Origin: an uncultured Bacteroidales bacterium
GTDB lineage: Bacteria; Bacteroidota; Bacteroidia; Bacteroidales; UBA11471
Length of the DNA: 64,000 bases
Assembly (NCBI GenBank): GCA_947589325.1
Contig: CANQAM010000005.1
Coordinates: forward strand, 43,546 to 107,545
Direction: 5' to 3'
Below the pieces are notes generated by a model. That model was not told where the DNA came from, did not search any database, and saw only the letters and a program-made list of their open reading frames with translations. This document shows, piece by piece, positions 55,366 to 64,000 of the stretch. Both the position numbers and the translations under genes were made by a program. Position 1 is the first letter of the stretch, and each line of letters begins with the position of its first letter.

Positions 55366-56706
55366 TTAATCGACAGGAATATCTTTGTTCACATTTTTAC
55401 AGCCGACAAGACCGTAATAGAGCAGATAAGCCAGCGCAGCCACGATGAGCCAGTAGCTGTTCATGTAGCCCGCACCTTTGGCGATAGCTTGCTGTATGAG
55501 GGGTAGAATGCCGCCGCCGACCACCATCATCATGAAGATGCCCGATGCCTGTGCCGTATATTTGCCCAGCCCTTCGACGGCGAGGTTGAAGATGCCGCCC
55601 CACATGACCGATGTGCAGAGACCGCACAAAACAAGGAACAGGGCGCTGATAGGAACTTCCGCCATGACGATACCGTTTTCGATGCTGTAACCCGGCATGT
55701 AGAGCGTATTCTCTTTGGGGAAGAAAATTGCCAGAATCACCAGTACGATAGCTACTGCCGATACGACGATGAGCTGCGTACCGGTCGATACTTTTCCGGC
55801 GATGACGCTGCTCAGCGTCCGTCCCACCAACATAAGCAGCCAGTAAATGGCGACGATGGCGCCGGCTATGGCGGAGGCATCGCCTGCGACACCTGCGCCG
55901 GTGGCGCTTTGGTCGGAAAGGTAGAAATTCAGTGTGCCCGGTATGCCTATCTCTATGCCCACGTAGATGAAAATTCCGATGACACCGAGTACCGTGTGGC
56001 GGAAATTCCACGGCGAGTGTTCCATTTTTTCTTTGACTCCGCTTCCTTTATGGAGGTGCGGTTCGGGAATATCGACGAACGAGATGATGCAGAATGCGGC
56101 AGCGAATACGCCCATGGCAATCCACAACAACGGCGTTACGTCGCCCATGGTCGAAGCCGGTGTGAGCGAGCCGATAAGAGCGCCGACGAAAAACGGCGTC
56201 AAGGTAGCCGAGAGCGAATTGAGGGCGCCGCCGGCTTGCAAGAGCTGGTTGCCTTTGTTACCGCCGCCGCCGAGCAGGTTGAGCATGGGATTGACTACCG
56301 TGTTGAGCATACAGACGCAGAAGCCGCAGATGAATGCGCCCAACAGATAGACGAAGAAGTTGTAGCAAACCGTGATGCCCGATAGCGTGAAAGCGGGAAC
56401 ATTCGCTCCGACGAAGCTCGAGAGGTATTGCACGGCAAGACCGACTACGCCTACCGCCATTGCCCACAATGCGGTTTTCTTGTATCCGATTTTTACGAGC
56501 AGGTTTCCGGCAGGAATGCCCATAAAGAGGTAGGCGAGAAAGTTCATCATGTTTCCCATCATGCCGAGAACGCTGTTGCCCTCGAATTGATAGCCCCAAA
56601 TCGTGCCGATGGGAGCAGCCAGATTGGTTACGAAGGAAATCATCGCGAAGATGAAGAACATGGCGATAATGGCGATGATGTTCCCGTTCTTTTTTGTCGT
56701 TGTCAT
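55366..56706 (-). CDS. Glucose/galactose MFS transporter (FHS family)
   Basis: The 446-residue inner-membrane protein has about 12 hydrophobic segments with the MFS fold. Recognisable parts are the N-terminal NIIAIIAMFFIFAMISFVTNLAAPIG, the MFS loop GIPAGNLLVKIGYKKTALWAM, FICGFCVCMLNTVVNPMLNLLGGGGNKGNQLLQAGGALNSLSATLTPFFVGALIG, and ALFLVLCGLCTSVMWGGIFNLAVEGLGKYTAQASGIFMMMVVGGGILPLIQ. This resembles the FucP/GluP fucose-glucose-galactose:H+ symporters. Placement between galM and galK makes galactose (or glucose) the likely substrate. Confidence 0.9.
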   Translation of the reverse strand: MTTTKKNGNIIAIIAMFFIFAMISFVTNLAAPIGTIWGYQFEGNSVLGMMGNMMNFLAYLFMGIPAGNLLVKIGYKKTALWAMAVGVVGLAVQYLSSFVGANVPAFTLSGITVCYNFFVYLLGAFICGFCVCMLNTVVNPMLNLLGGGGNKGNQLLQAGGALNSLSATLTPFFVGALIGSLTPASTMGDVTPLLWIAMGVFAAAFCIISFVDIPEPHLHKGSGVKEKMEHSPWNFRHTVLGVIGIFIYVGIEIGIPGTLNFYLSDQSATGAGVAGDASAIAGAIVAIYWLLMLVGRTLSSVIAGKVSTGTQLIVVSAVAIVLVILAIFFPKENTLYMPGYSIENGIVMAEVPISALFLVLCGLCTSVMWGGIFNLAVEGLGKYTAQASGIFMMMVVGGGILPLIQQAIAKGAGYMNSYWLIVAALAYLLYYGLVGCKNVNKDIPVD

Positions 56707-56733
56707 GATTTTCAGAATTTTGGTTAGGAATAA

Positions 56734-57822
56734 TTATTTTTTGATGGAGAATTGGTAGCGGCAGGTTTGTGTGTAAAACTCGCCCGGACGCAGTATGGTC
56801 GAGGGAAAATGAGGTTTGTTGGGACTGTCGGGGAAGTGCTGCGTTTCAAAGCATATCGCCGTGCGGGCGGTATATTTGCGGCCGCATTTTCCGGTAAATC
56901 CGTTCAGCCAGTTTCCGGTATAGAGTTGTACGCCGGGTTCGGTGGTGTGTACCGTCATGACGATGCCGGTTTTGGGCGAGTAGGCTTCGGCAGCGAAGGC
57001 ATATTCACCCGGGAAATTTTTTGCCAGTACATAGTTGTGGTCGTATCCGCGACCGAAGCGCAGCTGCTCGAAATCGGCGTCGATATGCTCGCCCACCGCC
57101 GTCGGGTGCAGGAAACTCATGGGTGTTCCCGCCACCGGAGCAATTTCGCCGGTCGGCACCGACTTGTCGTCCATCGGCGTGTAGAAAGGGGCGTCGATAG
57201 TAACGATGTGGTTGGTAACTTCTCCACCGCCGTCGCCGTTGAGGTTGAAGAACGAGTGATGCGTAGGGTTGCACACGGTCGCCTTATCGGTCGTGGCTCG
57301 GTAGTGAATCTCCATGGCGTTGTCGTCGGTGAGCGTGTAGGTAACTTCTATTCTCAGGTTGCCCGGAAAACCCTCTTCGCCGTCGGGCGAAATGTAGGTG
57401 AGGTGAAGCGTTTGCGTGTCGCTTTGGCGGGCGTCCCACACGACTTCGTTGTAGCCCTTTATGCCGCCGTGCAGGGCGCAGTCGGGATTGGCGGAACGAA
57501 TGTCGTATGTTGTCCCGTCGAGATTGAAACGGCATTTTCCGATGCGGTTTCCGTAGCGGCCGATTAAAGCGCCGAGATATTTTTCTGGGGAGTGGAGGTA
57601 GCCCTCTATGGAGTCGTGTCCCAACACGACATCGGTCATGGTGCCGTCGGCGGCGGGGACGAGCAGCGTTACGACGATACCGCCGTAATTGGTGATGCAG
57701 ATTTCGGCTCCGTTGCGGTTGGTCAGTTGGTAAAGGGCGACTTTCTTTCCGTCGATGACGGCGTCGAAGTCCGATTTGCGCAGACCCGAACGTGTTTTTT
57801 CGATAAGATTTTCGGTGGTCAT
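56734..57822 (-). CDS. galM: Aldose 1-epimerase (galactose mutarotase)
   Basis: GalM interconverts the alpha and beta anomers of galactose, supplying alpha-galactose to GalK. The 362-residue protein shows the family pattern: ITNYGGIVVTLLVPAADG near the N-terminus, GRYGNRIGKCRFNLDG, the catalytic histidine region CNPTHHSFFNLNGDG, and late GVQLYTGNWLNG and ICFETQHFPDSPN, which carries the catalytic Glu. It has no signal peptide, so it is cytoplasmic. It starts 13 bases after the DHOD-like gene and precedes the transporter by 27 bases, forming a gal module inside a longer minus-strand run. Confidence 0.95.
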   Translation of the reverse strand: MTTENLIEKTRSGLRKSDFDAVIDGKKVALYQLTNRNGAEICITNYGGIVVTLLVPAADGTMTDVVLGHDSIEGYLHSPEKYLGALIGRYGNRIGKCRFNLDGTTYDIRSANPDCALHGGIKGYNEVVWDARQSDTQTLHLTYISPDGEEGFPGNLRIEVTYTLTDDNAMEIHYRATTDKATVCNPTHHSFFNLNGDGGGEVTNHIVTIDAPFYTPMDDKSVPTGEIAPVAGTPMSFLHPTAVGEHIDADFEQLRFGRGYDHNYVLAKNFPGEYAFAAEAYSPKTGIVMTVHTTEPGVQLYTGNWLNGFTGKCGRKYTARTAICFETQHFPDSPNKPHFPSTILRPGEFYTQTCRYQFSIKK

Positions 57823-57835
57823 AATTCGGCGTTTT

Positions 57836-58810
57836 TTATGATTTACAGATTTCTCTTGTTTGGCGAATAAACTGCAACCGTTCGTAACCGGCAGGGTCGG
57901 CGATGCGGTGGTAATTAAGCTGTCCCCGCGCTTCGGCGACGGAAGAGAAGTTTTGTTTTTCGAGCCATCGGGTGAGCGAGTTCAGCATTTCGCCGATGAT
58001 TTTGTTGCCGTTGCGGTAGAGCGTGGTGCAGAGTTCGACGGCGGAGGCGCCGACCAAAATCGCTTTGATGAGGTCTTCGGGTTTGTGTACGCCGGTGGAA
58101 GCGGCTATCGGCAGATTGACGGAACCCGATACGATGCCTATCCAGCGGAGGGTGTCGCTCAGGTCGGTTGCCGACGTGAACGGGTCGGCGGCGACCATAC
58201 GCAAGGTATGAATGTCGATGTCGGGCTGCCATGGACGGTTGAACAGTACGACAGCAGCGGCGCCTGCCGATTTCAGTTGGTCGATTACCGAAACGAGGTT
58301 GGACAGGTTACGGCTTATCTTGACGATGATAGGCAGATGTACGACTTTTTTTATCTGTTGCAGAATTTCGACGTGGAGCTGTTCCGTTGCGCCCGGCGTG
58401 TATTCGGCGGAGGTGTCGATTTTCTGAATGTTGAGTTCGAGGGCGGAGGCTCCCGCATTTTCCAGTTCGGAGGCGAATTTTACCCATTCTCCGCTGTCGT
58501 AGCAGTTGATGCTGGCGATGACGGGCACGGCGACTGCGCGGCGCGCTTCTTTGACGAGGGTGAGGTATTTTTCGATTTCGTGGGCGCGTACCGTGTTTTG
58601 CAGGAAGTCGCGTGCTTCGGGATAGTCGGAGCCGTTGAGCAGTTGTTCGCTTTGGGCGTCGAGCTGCTCCTCAAAAAGCGATTTCAATACGACGGCGCCG
58701 ATGCCTGCTTTTTCGAGGGCGATGATTTTGTCCGTGCTGTCTGTTTGTCCCGAGCTTGCTGCGATAACGGGATTTCGGAGTTCCAATCCGGCGAATGAAG
58801 TTTCGATCAT
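57836..58810 (-). CDS. Dihydroorotate dehydrogenase-like flavoprotein
   Basis: The 324-residue TIM-barrel protein resembles class 1 dihydroorotate dehydrogenases: ETSFAGLELRNPVIAASSGQT at the N-terminus and IPIAASTGVHKPEDLIKAILVGASAVELCTTLYRNG-like FMN phosphate-binding residues near the C-terminus. Where true enzymes have the orotate-binding SxPN-type segment, this one reads LELNIQKID, so dihydroorotate is probably not its substrate. NCBI-style names for such proteins are only 'dihydroorotate dehydrogenase-like'. It lies between yggS and galM with gaps of 12 and 13 bases, giving no pyrimidine context. Likely an FMN-dependent reductase of unknown substrate. Confidence 0.85.
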   Translation of the reverse strand: MIETSFAGLELRNPVIAASSGQTDSTDKIIALEKAGIGAVVLKSLFEEQLDAQSEQLLNGSDYPEARDFLQNTVRAHEIEKYLTLVKEARRAVAVPVIASINCYDSGEWVKFASELENAGASALELNIQKIDTSAEYTPGATEQLHVEILQQIKKVVHLPIIVKISRNLSNLVSVIDQLKSAGAAAVVLFNRPWQPDIDIHTLRMVAADPFTSATDLSDTLRWIGIVSGSVNLPIAASTGVHKPEDLIKAILVGASAVELCTTLYRNGNKIIGEMLNSLTRWLEKQNFSSVAEARGQLNYHRIADPAGYERLQFIRQTREICKS

Positions 58811-58822
58811 GGTATATGTTAT

Positions 58823-59500
58823 TTATGGGTTGATAATTCTTTCTCCAAAAATGAAGCTGCCGATACGGACCAGCGTCGAGCCGCAGCCGACGGCAAGTTT
58901 GTAATCGTGCGACATACCCGAAGATATTTCGCAAAAGCGGTCGTCGCCGGCGAAGAAGTCGCGTTTTATTTCGGCATGGAATTTTTGCAGGGCGGCAAAC
59001 TCGCGCTGCACGGCAGCCGTGTCGTCGGTGAGTGTCGCCATACCCATGACCCCGCACAGCCGTATGTGCGAGAGGGTGTGCCATACGCCCGACGCGAGGT
59101 ATTTCCTGCATTCATCGAAAGTGAAACCATATTTCGTTTCTTCGGCAGCGATGTGTAATTGCAACAAACAATCGACCGTTCGGTTGCAGCGGGCAGCCTC
59201 TTTTTCGACCTCTTGCAACAGATGCGGCGAGTCGATGCTGTGTATCAGCGAAATAAACGGAACGATTTGTTTTACCTTGTTGGTTTGCAGATGTCCGATG
59301 AAATGCCATTCGATGTCGTCGGGCAGAGCGGCTTGTTTCGCTGCGAGTTCCTGCACGCGGCTTTCTCCGAAAATGCGCTGTCCGGCCTCGTAGGCTTCCC
59401 GTATCGCTTCGACGGGGTGAAATTTCGACACCGCTACCAACCGCGTGTGCGGCGGCAGATTCGATTTTACGGCGGCAATATTTCGGGCTATTTCGTTCAT
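58823..59500 (-). CDS. PLP homeostasis protein (YggS/PROSC family)
   Basis: This small pyridoxal-phosphate-binding protein of 225 residues keeps PLP levels in balance and has no known catalytic activity. The PLP lysine lies in LVAVSKFHPVEAIREAY near residue 26. The family segments FGESRVQELAAKQ, EWHFIGHLQTNKVKQIV, and the phosphate-binding SSGMSHDYKLAVGCGSTLVRIGSFIFGER near the C-terminus are intact. It sits 6 bases after the DUF4494 gene and 12 before the DHOD-like gene. Confidence 0.94.
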   Translation of the reverse strand: MNEIARNIAAVKSNLPPHTRLVAVSKFHPVEAIREAYEAGQRIFGESRVQELAAKQAALPDDIEWHFIGHLQTNKVKQIVPFISLIHSIDSPHLLQEVEKEAARCNRTVDCLLQLHIAAEETKYGFTFDECRKYLASGVWHTLSHIRLCGVMGMATLTDDTAAVQREFAALQKFHAEIKRDFFAGDDRFCEISSGMSHDYKLAVGCGSTLVRIGSFIFGERIINP

Positions 59501-59506
59501 GTCGGT

Positions 59507-59962
59507 TTATCGGTTTTCGGAGGCTGTGTCGGTGTCGGCTTCATAGCGGAACACGTCCATGATGGGCGTTTCGGTGATAGCCGCCACTTCATAGTCCGCC
59601 ATCGTGCTTTTCATGCCTTTCAAGAGGTTTTCGAGGGCGGTGCCGAAATCGGCAGCCTGCACCAGCATATAGGAGGCAGTGCGTTTTTCGGTGCCGCTTT
59701 TTTCGTCGAGCGTGATGAAGTTCACTTTGCATTTGTACCATTTGTCGCCCCGCTCGTCGAAGAAAAGTTCGCTGAGGCGCACCCGCTTGATGTTGGCGAC
59801 GGAAAATTCGCCGGATATGAACGGACGCATTTCTTCGATGATACGCGATTCGGCTTCGGTGAACGAGAGTGCATCGACCATATAGGGCTCGCTTACGCTT
59901 TTTTGCAATCCGCCTTCGATTTCCTTATCGTATTTTACTTTACATTCAAACCAAGAGTTCAT
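59507..59962 (-). CDS. DUF4494 domain protein
   Basis: The 151-residue cytoplasmic protein begins MNSWFECKVKYDKEIEGGLQKSVSEPYMVDALSFTEAESRIIEEM and ends with an acidic tail. This matches DUF4494, a family found widely in Bacteroidota, with no known function. It has no signal peptide or membrane segment. It lies between engB and yggS with 6-base gaps on both sides, so it is part of the same transcript. A link with YggS is suggested only by position. Confidence 0.85.
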   Translation of the reverse strand: MNSWFECKVKYDKEIEGGLQKSVSEPYMVDALSFTEAESRIIEEMRPFISGEFSVANIKRVRLSELFFDERGDKWYKCKVNFITLDEKSGTEKRTASYMLVQAADFGTALENLLKGMKSTMADYEVAAITETPIMDVFRYEADTDTASENR

Positions 59963-59968
59963 AAAATT

Positions 59969-60583
59969 TTAGTTGTTTTTGTTGTTTGTCAATGATTTGT
60001 TGATGTTGTCGATGTAGTCGAGCAGCTCCTCGCGCCCCTGTCGTTTCTCCGACGAAGTGATGAATATCGGCGGCAGTTCCTCCCAATCTTCGAGCAGGCG
60101 TTTTTTGTAGGCTTCGATGTTTGCTTGCAGACGCATGACGCCCAACTTGTCGGCTTTGGTGTAAACAATGGCGAACGGGATTCCGTTTTCACCTAACCAC
60201 GCCATAAATTCGAGGTCGATTTTTTGCGGTTCGAGCCGGCTGTCGAGCAGTACGAACAGACAGGTCATGGCATCGCGCTGCAAAATGTAATTTTCGATGA
60301 TGCGCCGAATGTTCTCCCTGCCTTCGCGCCCGCGGCGTGCGTATCCGTAGCCGGGCAAATCGACGATGTACCACGAGTTGTCGATGTCGAAGTGATTGAT
60401 AAGCTGTGTCTTTCCCGGCGTGGAGGAGGTGAGCGCCAGCCCCTTGCGGTTGGTCAGCATATTGATGAGCGACGATTTCCCGACGTTGGAACGTCCGATG
60501 AATGCGTATTCCGGACGGTCGCCGGCAGGGCATTTGGCAACATCAGTATTGCTGGCGAGAAATCGGGCGTTTTTTATTTCCAT
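59969..60583 (-). CDS. engB: Ribosome biogenesis GTPase YihA/EngB
   Basis: EngB (YsxC/YihA) is an essential GTPase needed for 50S subunit assembly. The 204-residue protein has G1 [12 protein letters not shown] near residues 29-40, G2 TSSTPGKT, G3 DLPGYGY and G4 TKADK in order. It heads a seven-gene minus-strand run and has a TATATTTG promoter divergent from fbp. The reading frame and start ([19 protein letters not shown]) are normal for the family. Confidence 0.96.
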   Translation of the reverse strand: MEIKNARFLASNTDVAKCPAGDRPEYAFIGRSNVGKSSLINMLTNRKGLALTSSTPGKTQLINHFDIDNSWYIVDLPGYGYARRGREGRENIRRIIENYILQRDAMTCLFVLLDSRLEPQKIDLEFMAWLGENGIPFAIVYTKADKLGVMRLQANIEAYKKRLLEDWEELPPIFITSSEKRQGREELLDYIDNINKSLTNNKNN

Positions 60584-60608
60584 ACGGGGAGGAGTTTTTA
60601 TTTTCTTA

Positions 60609-60616
60609 CAAATATA
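60609..60616 (-). promoter_or_regulatory. -7 promoter element of the engB-to-galK run
   Basis: TATATTTG on the minus strand lies 25 bases before the engB ATG. Confidence 0.65.
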
Positions 60617-60651
60617 AGAAGATTCTTGGCAGATAATATAAAAAAATGTGT

Positions 60652-60659
60652 TATTTTTG
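60652..60659 (+). promoter_or_regulatory. -7 promoter element of fbp-recR
   Basis: TATTTTTG fits TAnnTTTG and ends 20 bases before ATG 60680. A TTG at 60626-60628 is a possible -33 element, though its 23-base spacing is long. Confidence 0.7.
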
Positions 60660-60679
60660 AAACTCTAAATGACAGAAAC

Positions 60680-62665
60680 ATGGAAAAGAGACCGCCAATA
60701 ACATTGGAAGCGGTGTATAACGACTTGCGCTACTTGCAGTTGTTATCGACGCGATTCCCGACTATATCCGATGCGAGCACCGAGATTATCAACTTGGAAG
60801 CCATTCTGAACCTGCCCAAAGGAACGGAACACTTCCTGACCGACCTGCACGGGGAATATGAAGCGTTTTTGCACGTGTTGAAAAATGCGTCGGGTTCGGT
60901 GCGGCGCAAAGTCGAAGAAATTTTCGGACAGACGCTGCGCGAAAGCGAAGTCAAGGAGCTTTGTACGCTGATTTATTATCCCGAGCAGAAACTCGAACTT
61001 ATCAAAAACGAGGAGAAAGATGTGGAGGACTGGTACCGTATCACTATGCACCAGTTGATACGTGTGTGCCAAAACGTTTCGTCGAAATATACTCGCTCGA
61101 AAGTGCGCAAAGCTCTGCCCGAAAAATTCTCTTATATTTTGCAGGAGCTTCTGCATGAATCGCAAATCGACCCGAATAAGCAGGCGTATGTGAACGGTAT
61201 CATTTCGACCATCATTTCGACGGGTCGCGCCGATGAGTGTATCTGCGCCATTTGCAATCTGATACAGCGGCTTACTATCGACTCTTTGCATATCGTGGGC
61301 GATATTTTCGACCGCGGACCCGGCGCCGAAATCATCATGGACACGCTTTGCTCTTATCACAATTTCGACATACAATGGGGCAATCACGATATTTTGTGGA
61401 TAGGCGCGGCGGCAGGCAACGACAGCTGCATCGCCAACGTGATACGGCTCTCGCTGCGTTACGGCAATCACCCCACGCTCGAAGACGGCTACGGCATCAA
61501 CCTCGTGCCGCTGGCGACGTTCGCTATCGAGAAGTACAAGGACGACCCCTGTACGCAGTTCATGCCGAAAGAAGTTGAAAATAAGGTCGATGAAAAGACT
61601 CGCCGGCTGCTTGCCCAAATGCATAAGGCTATTTCGGTGATACAGTTCAAACTGGAATCGCAGCTCATTCTGGAGCACCCCGATTTCAAAATGGAAAACC
61701 GCCTGCTTCTCGATAAAATCGACTATGAAAGAGGGGTTCTGATGCTCGACGGCAAAGAGTATCCGCTGCGGGATAAAAACTTCCCGACCGTCGATCCGAA
61801 AAAGCCGTTTGCACTTACGCTCGAAGAAAAGGAGCTGATGTCGCGGCTGCACTATTCGTTTGTCAATAGCGAGAAACTGCGTAAACACATGCGCTGCCTT
61901 TTTTCATACGGGAGCATGTATTTGGTGCGGAACAACAACCTGCTCTACCACGCCTCCATACCGCTCAACGACGACGGTACGTTTAAGGAGGTGAGTATCG
62001 GAGGTCGGAAATACACGGGAAAACCGCTGCTCGACAAAATCGACCAGATGATACGTCTTGCCTATTTCGGCATCGAGGGCGAAAAAAAGAAATATGCGCT
62101 CGATTACATTTGGTATTTGTGGTGCGGCGAAGACGCTCCGTCGTTCGGAAAAGACAAAATGGCGACGTTCGAGCGCTATTTCACCGATTGCAAAGAGTTG
62201 TGGAAAGAGACGAAAAGCGCCTATTACCGGCTGCACGACGAACGCTCGGTGTGTGAAATGATACTGCAAGAGTTCGGATTGACAAGCCCGACGGCGCATA
62301 TCATCAACGGGCATGTGCCGGTGAAAACGCTGAAAGGCGAAAAACCCGTGAAAGCCGACGGCAAACTGTTGGTAATCGATGGCGGTTTTTCAAAGGCTTA
62401 TCAAGCCGAAACAGGCATTGCGGGCTATACGCTTATTTTCCATTCGCGCGGGTTGCAGCTTGTTCAACACGAGCCGTTCGAATCGACCCAAAAAGCGATA
62501 GAAGACGGGATAGACATCATTTCGACCAACATCATTCTCGAACTGAGCCAGCAGCGTATGATGGTGCGCGACACCGATATAGGCAGGGAACTCGAAGAGC
62601 AGATTTACAACCTCAACAAGTTGTTGGTGGCTTACCGCAACGGTTTCATCAAAGAAAAATCGTAA
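60680..62665 (+). CDS. fbp: Fructose-1,6-bisphosphatase, class III
   Basis: This enzyme removes the C1 phosphate of fructose-1,6-bisphosphate in gluconeogenesis. Class III enzymes have the metallophosphoesterase fold; the metal motifs are visible as [22 protein letters not shown] and QWGNHDILW, with INGHVPVKT toward the C-terminus. The 661-residue length fits the class. ATG 60680 is chosen because the longer ORF-track start at 60224 reads back through antisense engB. recR follows after 2 bases. Confidence 0.95.
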   Translation: MEKRPPITLEAVYNDLRYLQLLSTRFPTISDASTEIINLEAILNLPKGTEHFLTDLHGEYEAFLHVLKNASGSVRRKVEEIFGQTLRESEVKELCTLIYYPEQKLELIKNEEKDVEDWYRITMHQLIRVCQNVSSKYTRSKVRKALPEKFSYILQELLHESQIDPNKQAYVNGIISTIISTGRADECICAICNLIQRLTIDSLHIVGDIFDRGPGAEIIMDTLCSYHNFDIQWGNHDILWIGAAAGNDSCIANVIRLSLRYGNHPTLEDGYGINLVPLATFAIEKYKDDPCTQFMPKEVENKVDEKTRRLLAQMHKAISVIQFKLESQLILEHPDFKMENRLLLDKIDYERGVLMLDGKEYPLRDKNFPTVDPKKPFALTLEEKELMSRLHYSFVNSEKLRKHMRCLFSYGSMYLVRNNNLLYHASIPLNDDGTFKEVSIGGRKYTGKPLLDKIDQMIRLAYFGIEGEKKKYALDYIWYLWCGEDAPSFGKDKMATFERYFTDCKELWKETKSAYYRLHDERSVCEMILQEFGLTSPTAHIINGHVPVKTLKGEKPVKADGKLLVIDGGFSKAYQAETGIAGYTLIFHSRGLQLVQHEPFESTQKAIEDGIDIISTNIILELSQQRMMVRDTDIGRELEEQIYNLNKLLVAYRNGFIKEKS

Positions 62666-62667
62666 GC

Positions 62668-63294
62668 ATGGAGTTTCAACCTTTTGCGTCGCCGCTGCTG
62701 GAAAATGCCGTCAATGAGTTTGCCAAACTGCCGGGTATCGGTCGCAAGACGGCTCTGCGTCTGGTCTTGCATCTGCTGCGACAGGAGCCGGCGGTGGCGG
62801 AGTGTTTCGGCGAAGCTATCGTGCGGCTGCGGCGGGAAGTGCATTACTGCAAGGTGTGCCACAACATTTCCGATGCCGATGTGTGCGCCATTTGCGGCGA
62901 CCCTTCGCGCGATGCGACGACCGTGTGCGTGGTCGAAAACATCAAGGAGGTGATGGTCGTGGAGAACACGAAACAGTATCGCGGGTTGTATCACGTGTTG
63001 GGCGGCGTCATCTCGCCGATGGACGGCATCGGTCCGGCGGATATCGAAATCGACTCGCTGGTGGCGCGTGTGGCAGAGGGCGGAATAAAAGAGGTGATAT
63101 TGGCATTGAGTCCGACGATGGAGGGCGACACGACCAATTTCTATATCTTCCGCAAGCTGGCGCCGTATCAGGTGAAAGTGTCGATTTTGGCACGGGGTGT
63201 CTCTATCGGCGACGAACTCGAATATACCGACGAAGTAACGCTGGGGCGCTCTATCATCAATCGGCTGCCTTTCGACGAAACGTTCCATAATTGA
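62668..63294 (+). CDS. recR: Recombination mediator protein RecR
   Basis: RecR, with RecO and RecF, loads RecA at gaps covered by SSB. The 208-residue protein has the N-terminal helix-hairpin-helix ([20 protein letters not shown]), the four-cysteine zinc finger [16 protein letters not shown] near residues 58-73, and a Toprim domain ([30 protein letters not shown]). Length and order are normal. It begins 2 bases after the fbp stop, so it shares that promoter. Confidence 0.96.
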   Translation: MEFQPFASPLLENAVNEFAKLPGIGRKTALRLVLHLLRQEPAVAECFGEAIVRLRREVHYCKVCHNISDADVCAICGDPSRDATTVCVVENIKEVMVVENTKQYRGLYHVLGGVISPMDGIGPADIEIDSLVARVAEGGIKEVILALSPTMEGDTTNFYIFRKLAPYQVKVSILARGVSIGDELEYTDEVTLGRSIINRLPFDETFHN

Positions 63295-63336
63295 GAAAGC
63301 TACGACGAAACAGCGTAACCATTTAATAATGTGTCT

Positions 63337-63870
63337 ATGAATTTTCTTTCCGGAACGAACATACATCTCCGCGCACCGGAGCCGGAAGATATCGCCTGTG
63401 TCTGCCAGTGGGAAAACGACTCGTCGCAGTGGGGCGACGGCTGCGCGCTGGCGCCCTATTCCCGTTATGCCATACGCACGTATATCGAGGAGAGCGTGCG
63501 GCAGGATATTTACCAGTCGCGGCAGCTGCGGCTGATGATTATAAGCGCGGCCGACGGCGGTTCGTTGGGCATGATTGACTTGTTCGACTTCGACCCGCTG
63601 CATCGCCGGGCATCGTTGGGCGTATATGTCGCGCCGGAGTTTCGCCGGCAGGGCGTTGCTACGGAGGCGCTGCGCCTTTTGTGCGAATATGCTTTCGAGT
63701 TTCTCGGGCTGCACCAACTCTATGCGCAGGCGGCGGAGGAGAATACCGCGAGCCTGCGGCTTTTCGAGGGGGCGGAGTTTGTGCGCTGCGCGCTGTTTGC
63801 CGATTGGATTTTCCGTGAAGGACGGTATGAAAATGTAGTGGGATTGCAGCGATTCAATCCGACGGTCTGA
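63337..63870 (+). CDS. GNAT family N-acetyltransferase
   Basis: The 177-residue protein has the GNAT fold with the acetyl-CoA loop APEFRRQGVATEALRLLCEYAF near residues 105-126. It begins like RimJ/SpeG-type acetyltransferases (LRAPEPEDIACVCQWENDSSQWG). Those act on ribosomal protein N-termini or polyamines, but the substrate here is not predictable. ATG 63337 is preferred to GTG 63331, two codons earlier. A hairpin terminator follows. Confidence 0.88.
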   Translation: MNFLSGTNIHLRAPEPEDIACVCQWENDSSQWGDGCALAPYSRYAIRTYIEESVRQDIYQSRQLRLMIISAADGGSLGMIDLFDFDPLHRRASLGVYVAPEFRRQGVATEALRLLCEYAFEFLGLHQLYAQAAEENTASLRLFEGAEFVRCALFADWIFREGRYENVVGLQRFNPTV

Positions 63871-63887
63871 TGGTTTGAAGAACGAAT

Positions 63888-63930
63888 ATAAAAACGGCAA
63901 GCAGGGTTCTCTCCTGCTTGCCGTTTCGGT
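63888..63930. terminator. Bidirectional terminator at the right edge
   Basis: AAACGGCAAGCAGG (63892-63905) pairs perfectly with CCTGCTTGCCGTTT (63913-63926) around a 7-base loop. It separates the GNAT gene from the converging gene at the edge. Confidence 0.9.
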
Positions 63931-63934
63931 TTTA

Positions 63935-64000
63935 TCAGTCGTTGTTTTGTTTGGCGGTTTCCCAGCCGAGAGCGCTGGCGCCGAGAACGGCGGCATCGGC
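63935..64000 (-). CDS. C-terminal end of a gene cut by the window edge (possibly ROK-family kinase)
   Basis: Twenty-one codons on the minus strand end at TGA (63937-63935) just before a shared terminator. The peptide ADAAVLGASALGWETAKQNND is reminiscent of the C-terminus of ROK sugar kinases, which often end in a helix such as AAILGASAL. The match is short, so the family call is tentative; that a gene ends here is more secure. Confidence 0.5.
   Translation of the reverse strand, partial: ADAAVLGASALGWETAKQNND

Overview
The window is a 64 kb stretch of ordinary chromosome from a member of the Bacteroidota, most likely the order Bacteroidales; I cannot name the genus. The evidence is a recurrent TAnnTTTG -7 promoter element with a -33 TTG at some promoters, an argF'-type N-succinylornithine carbamoyltransferase, a class III fructose-1,6-bisphosphatase, type IX secretion (T9SS) parts (SprA, Plug/DUF5103, PorZ-like), lipoproteins with acidic residues right after the lipid-bearing cysteine, and several Bacteroidota-typical families (DUF2723, DUF4294, DUF4494). 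I see no rRNA, phage, insertion sequence, integrase or CRISPR array.

Layout. 0-0.5 kb: an unrecognised partial gene and a tRNA-Asn on the minus strand. 0.6-6.8 kb (plus): S41 protease, NUDIX hydrolase, mutS, U32 protein. 6.9-11.7 kb (plus): a large periplasmic TPR protein coupled to an outer-membrane barrel. 11.8-15.2 kb: topA converging on a sugar-nucleotide-type epimerase. 15.3-20.2 kb: DUF2723 glycosyltransferase-like membrane protein, polysaccharide deacetylase, nadA. 20.6-25.5 kb, AT-rich: TrmH-type methyltransferase, DUF4294, radical SAM, and a lipoprotein plus secreted M6 metalloprotease pair. 25.7-30.7 kb (plus): CNNM/CorC transporter, then yitT-rdgB-porZ-like. 30.8-35.3 kb: leuS divergent from a GH43 glycosidase. 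35.4 kb: a second tRNA-Asn, identical to the first but on the opposite strand. 35.6-44.0 kb (minus): a bactofilin-ruvA-sprA operon. 44.2-47.9 kb (minus): a small lipoprotein and a long collagen-repeat lipoprotein. 48.3-54.1 kb (plus): folB, the T9SS plug protein, proA-argF', argS. 54.2-60.6 kb (minus): a seven-gene run engB-DUF4494-yggS-DHOD-like-galM-sugar transporter-galK. 60.7-63.9 kb (plus): fbp-recR and a GNAT acetyltransferase. The right edge cuts a minus-strand gene.

How the genes fit together. Three T9SS components (translocon SprA, its periplasmic plug, and the attachment-complex PorZ) sit in three separate operons within 22 kb. Two proteins, the M6 protease and the PorZ-like protein, end in T9SS-type C-terminal domains. 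Galactose use is covered by galM, transporter and galK. Arginine/proline synthesis is represented by proA and argF'. DNA upkeep genes are mutS, topA, ruvA, recR and the nucleotide sanitiser rdgB.

The most notable points are the inverted 131-bp tRNA-Asn duplication bracketing about 35 kb, the collagen-like lipoprotein with four 45-bp repeats, the M6 protease/lipoprotein pair in AT-rich DNA, the TPR/barrel pair, and a Thr at the substrate-specificity position of the carbamoyltransferase. I found no clear new defence or mobile system.
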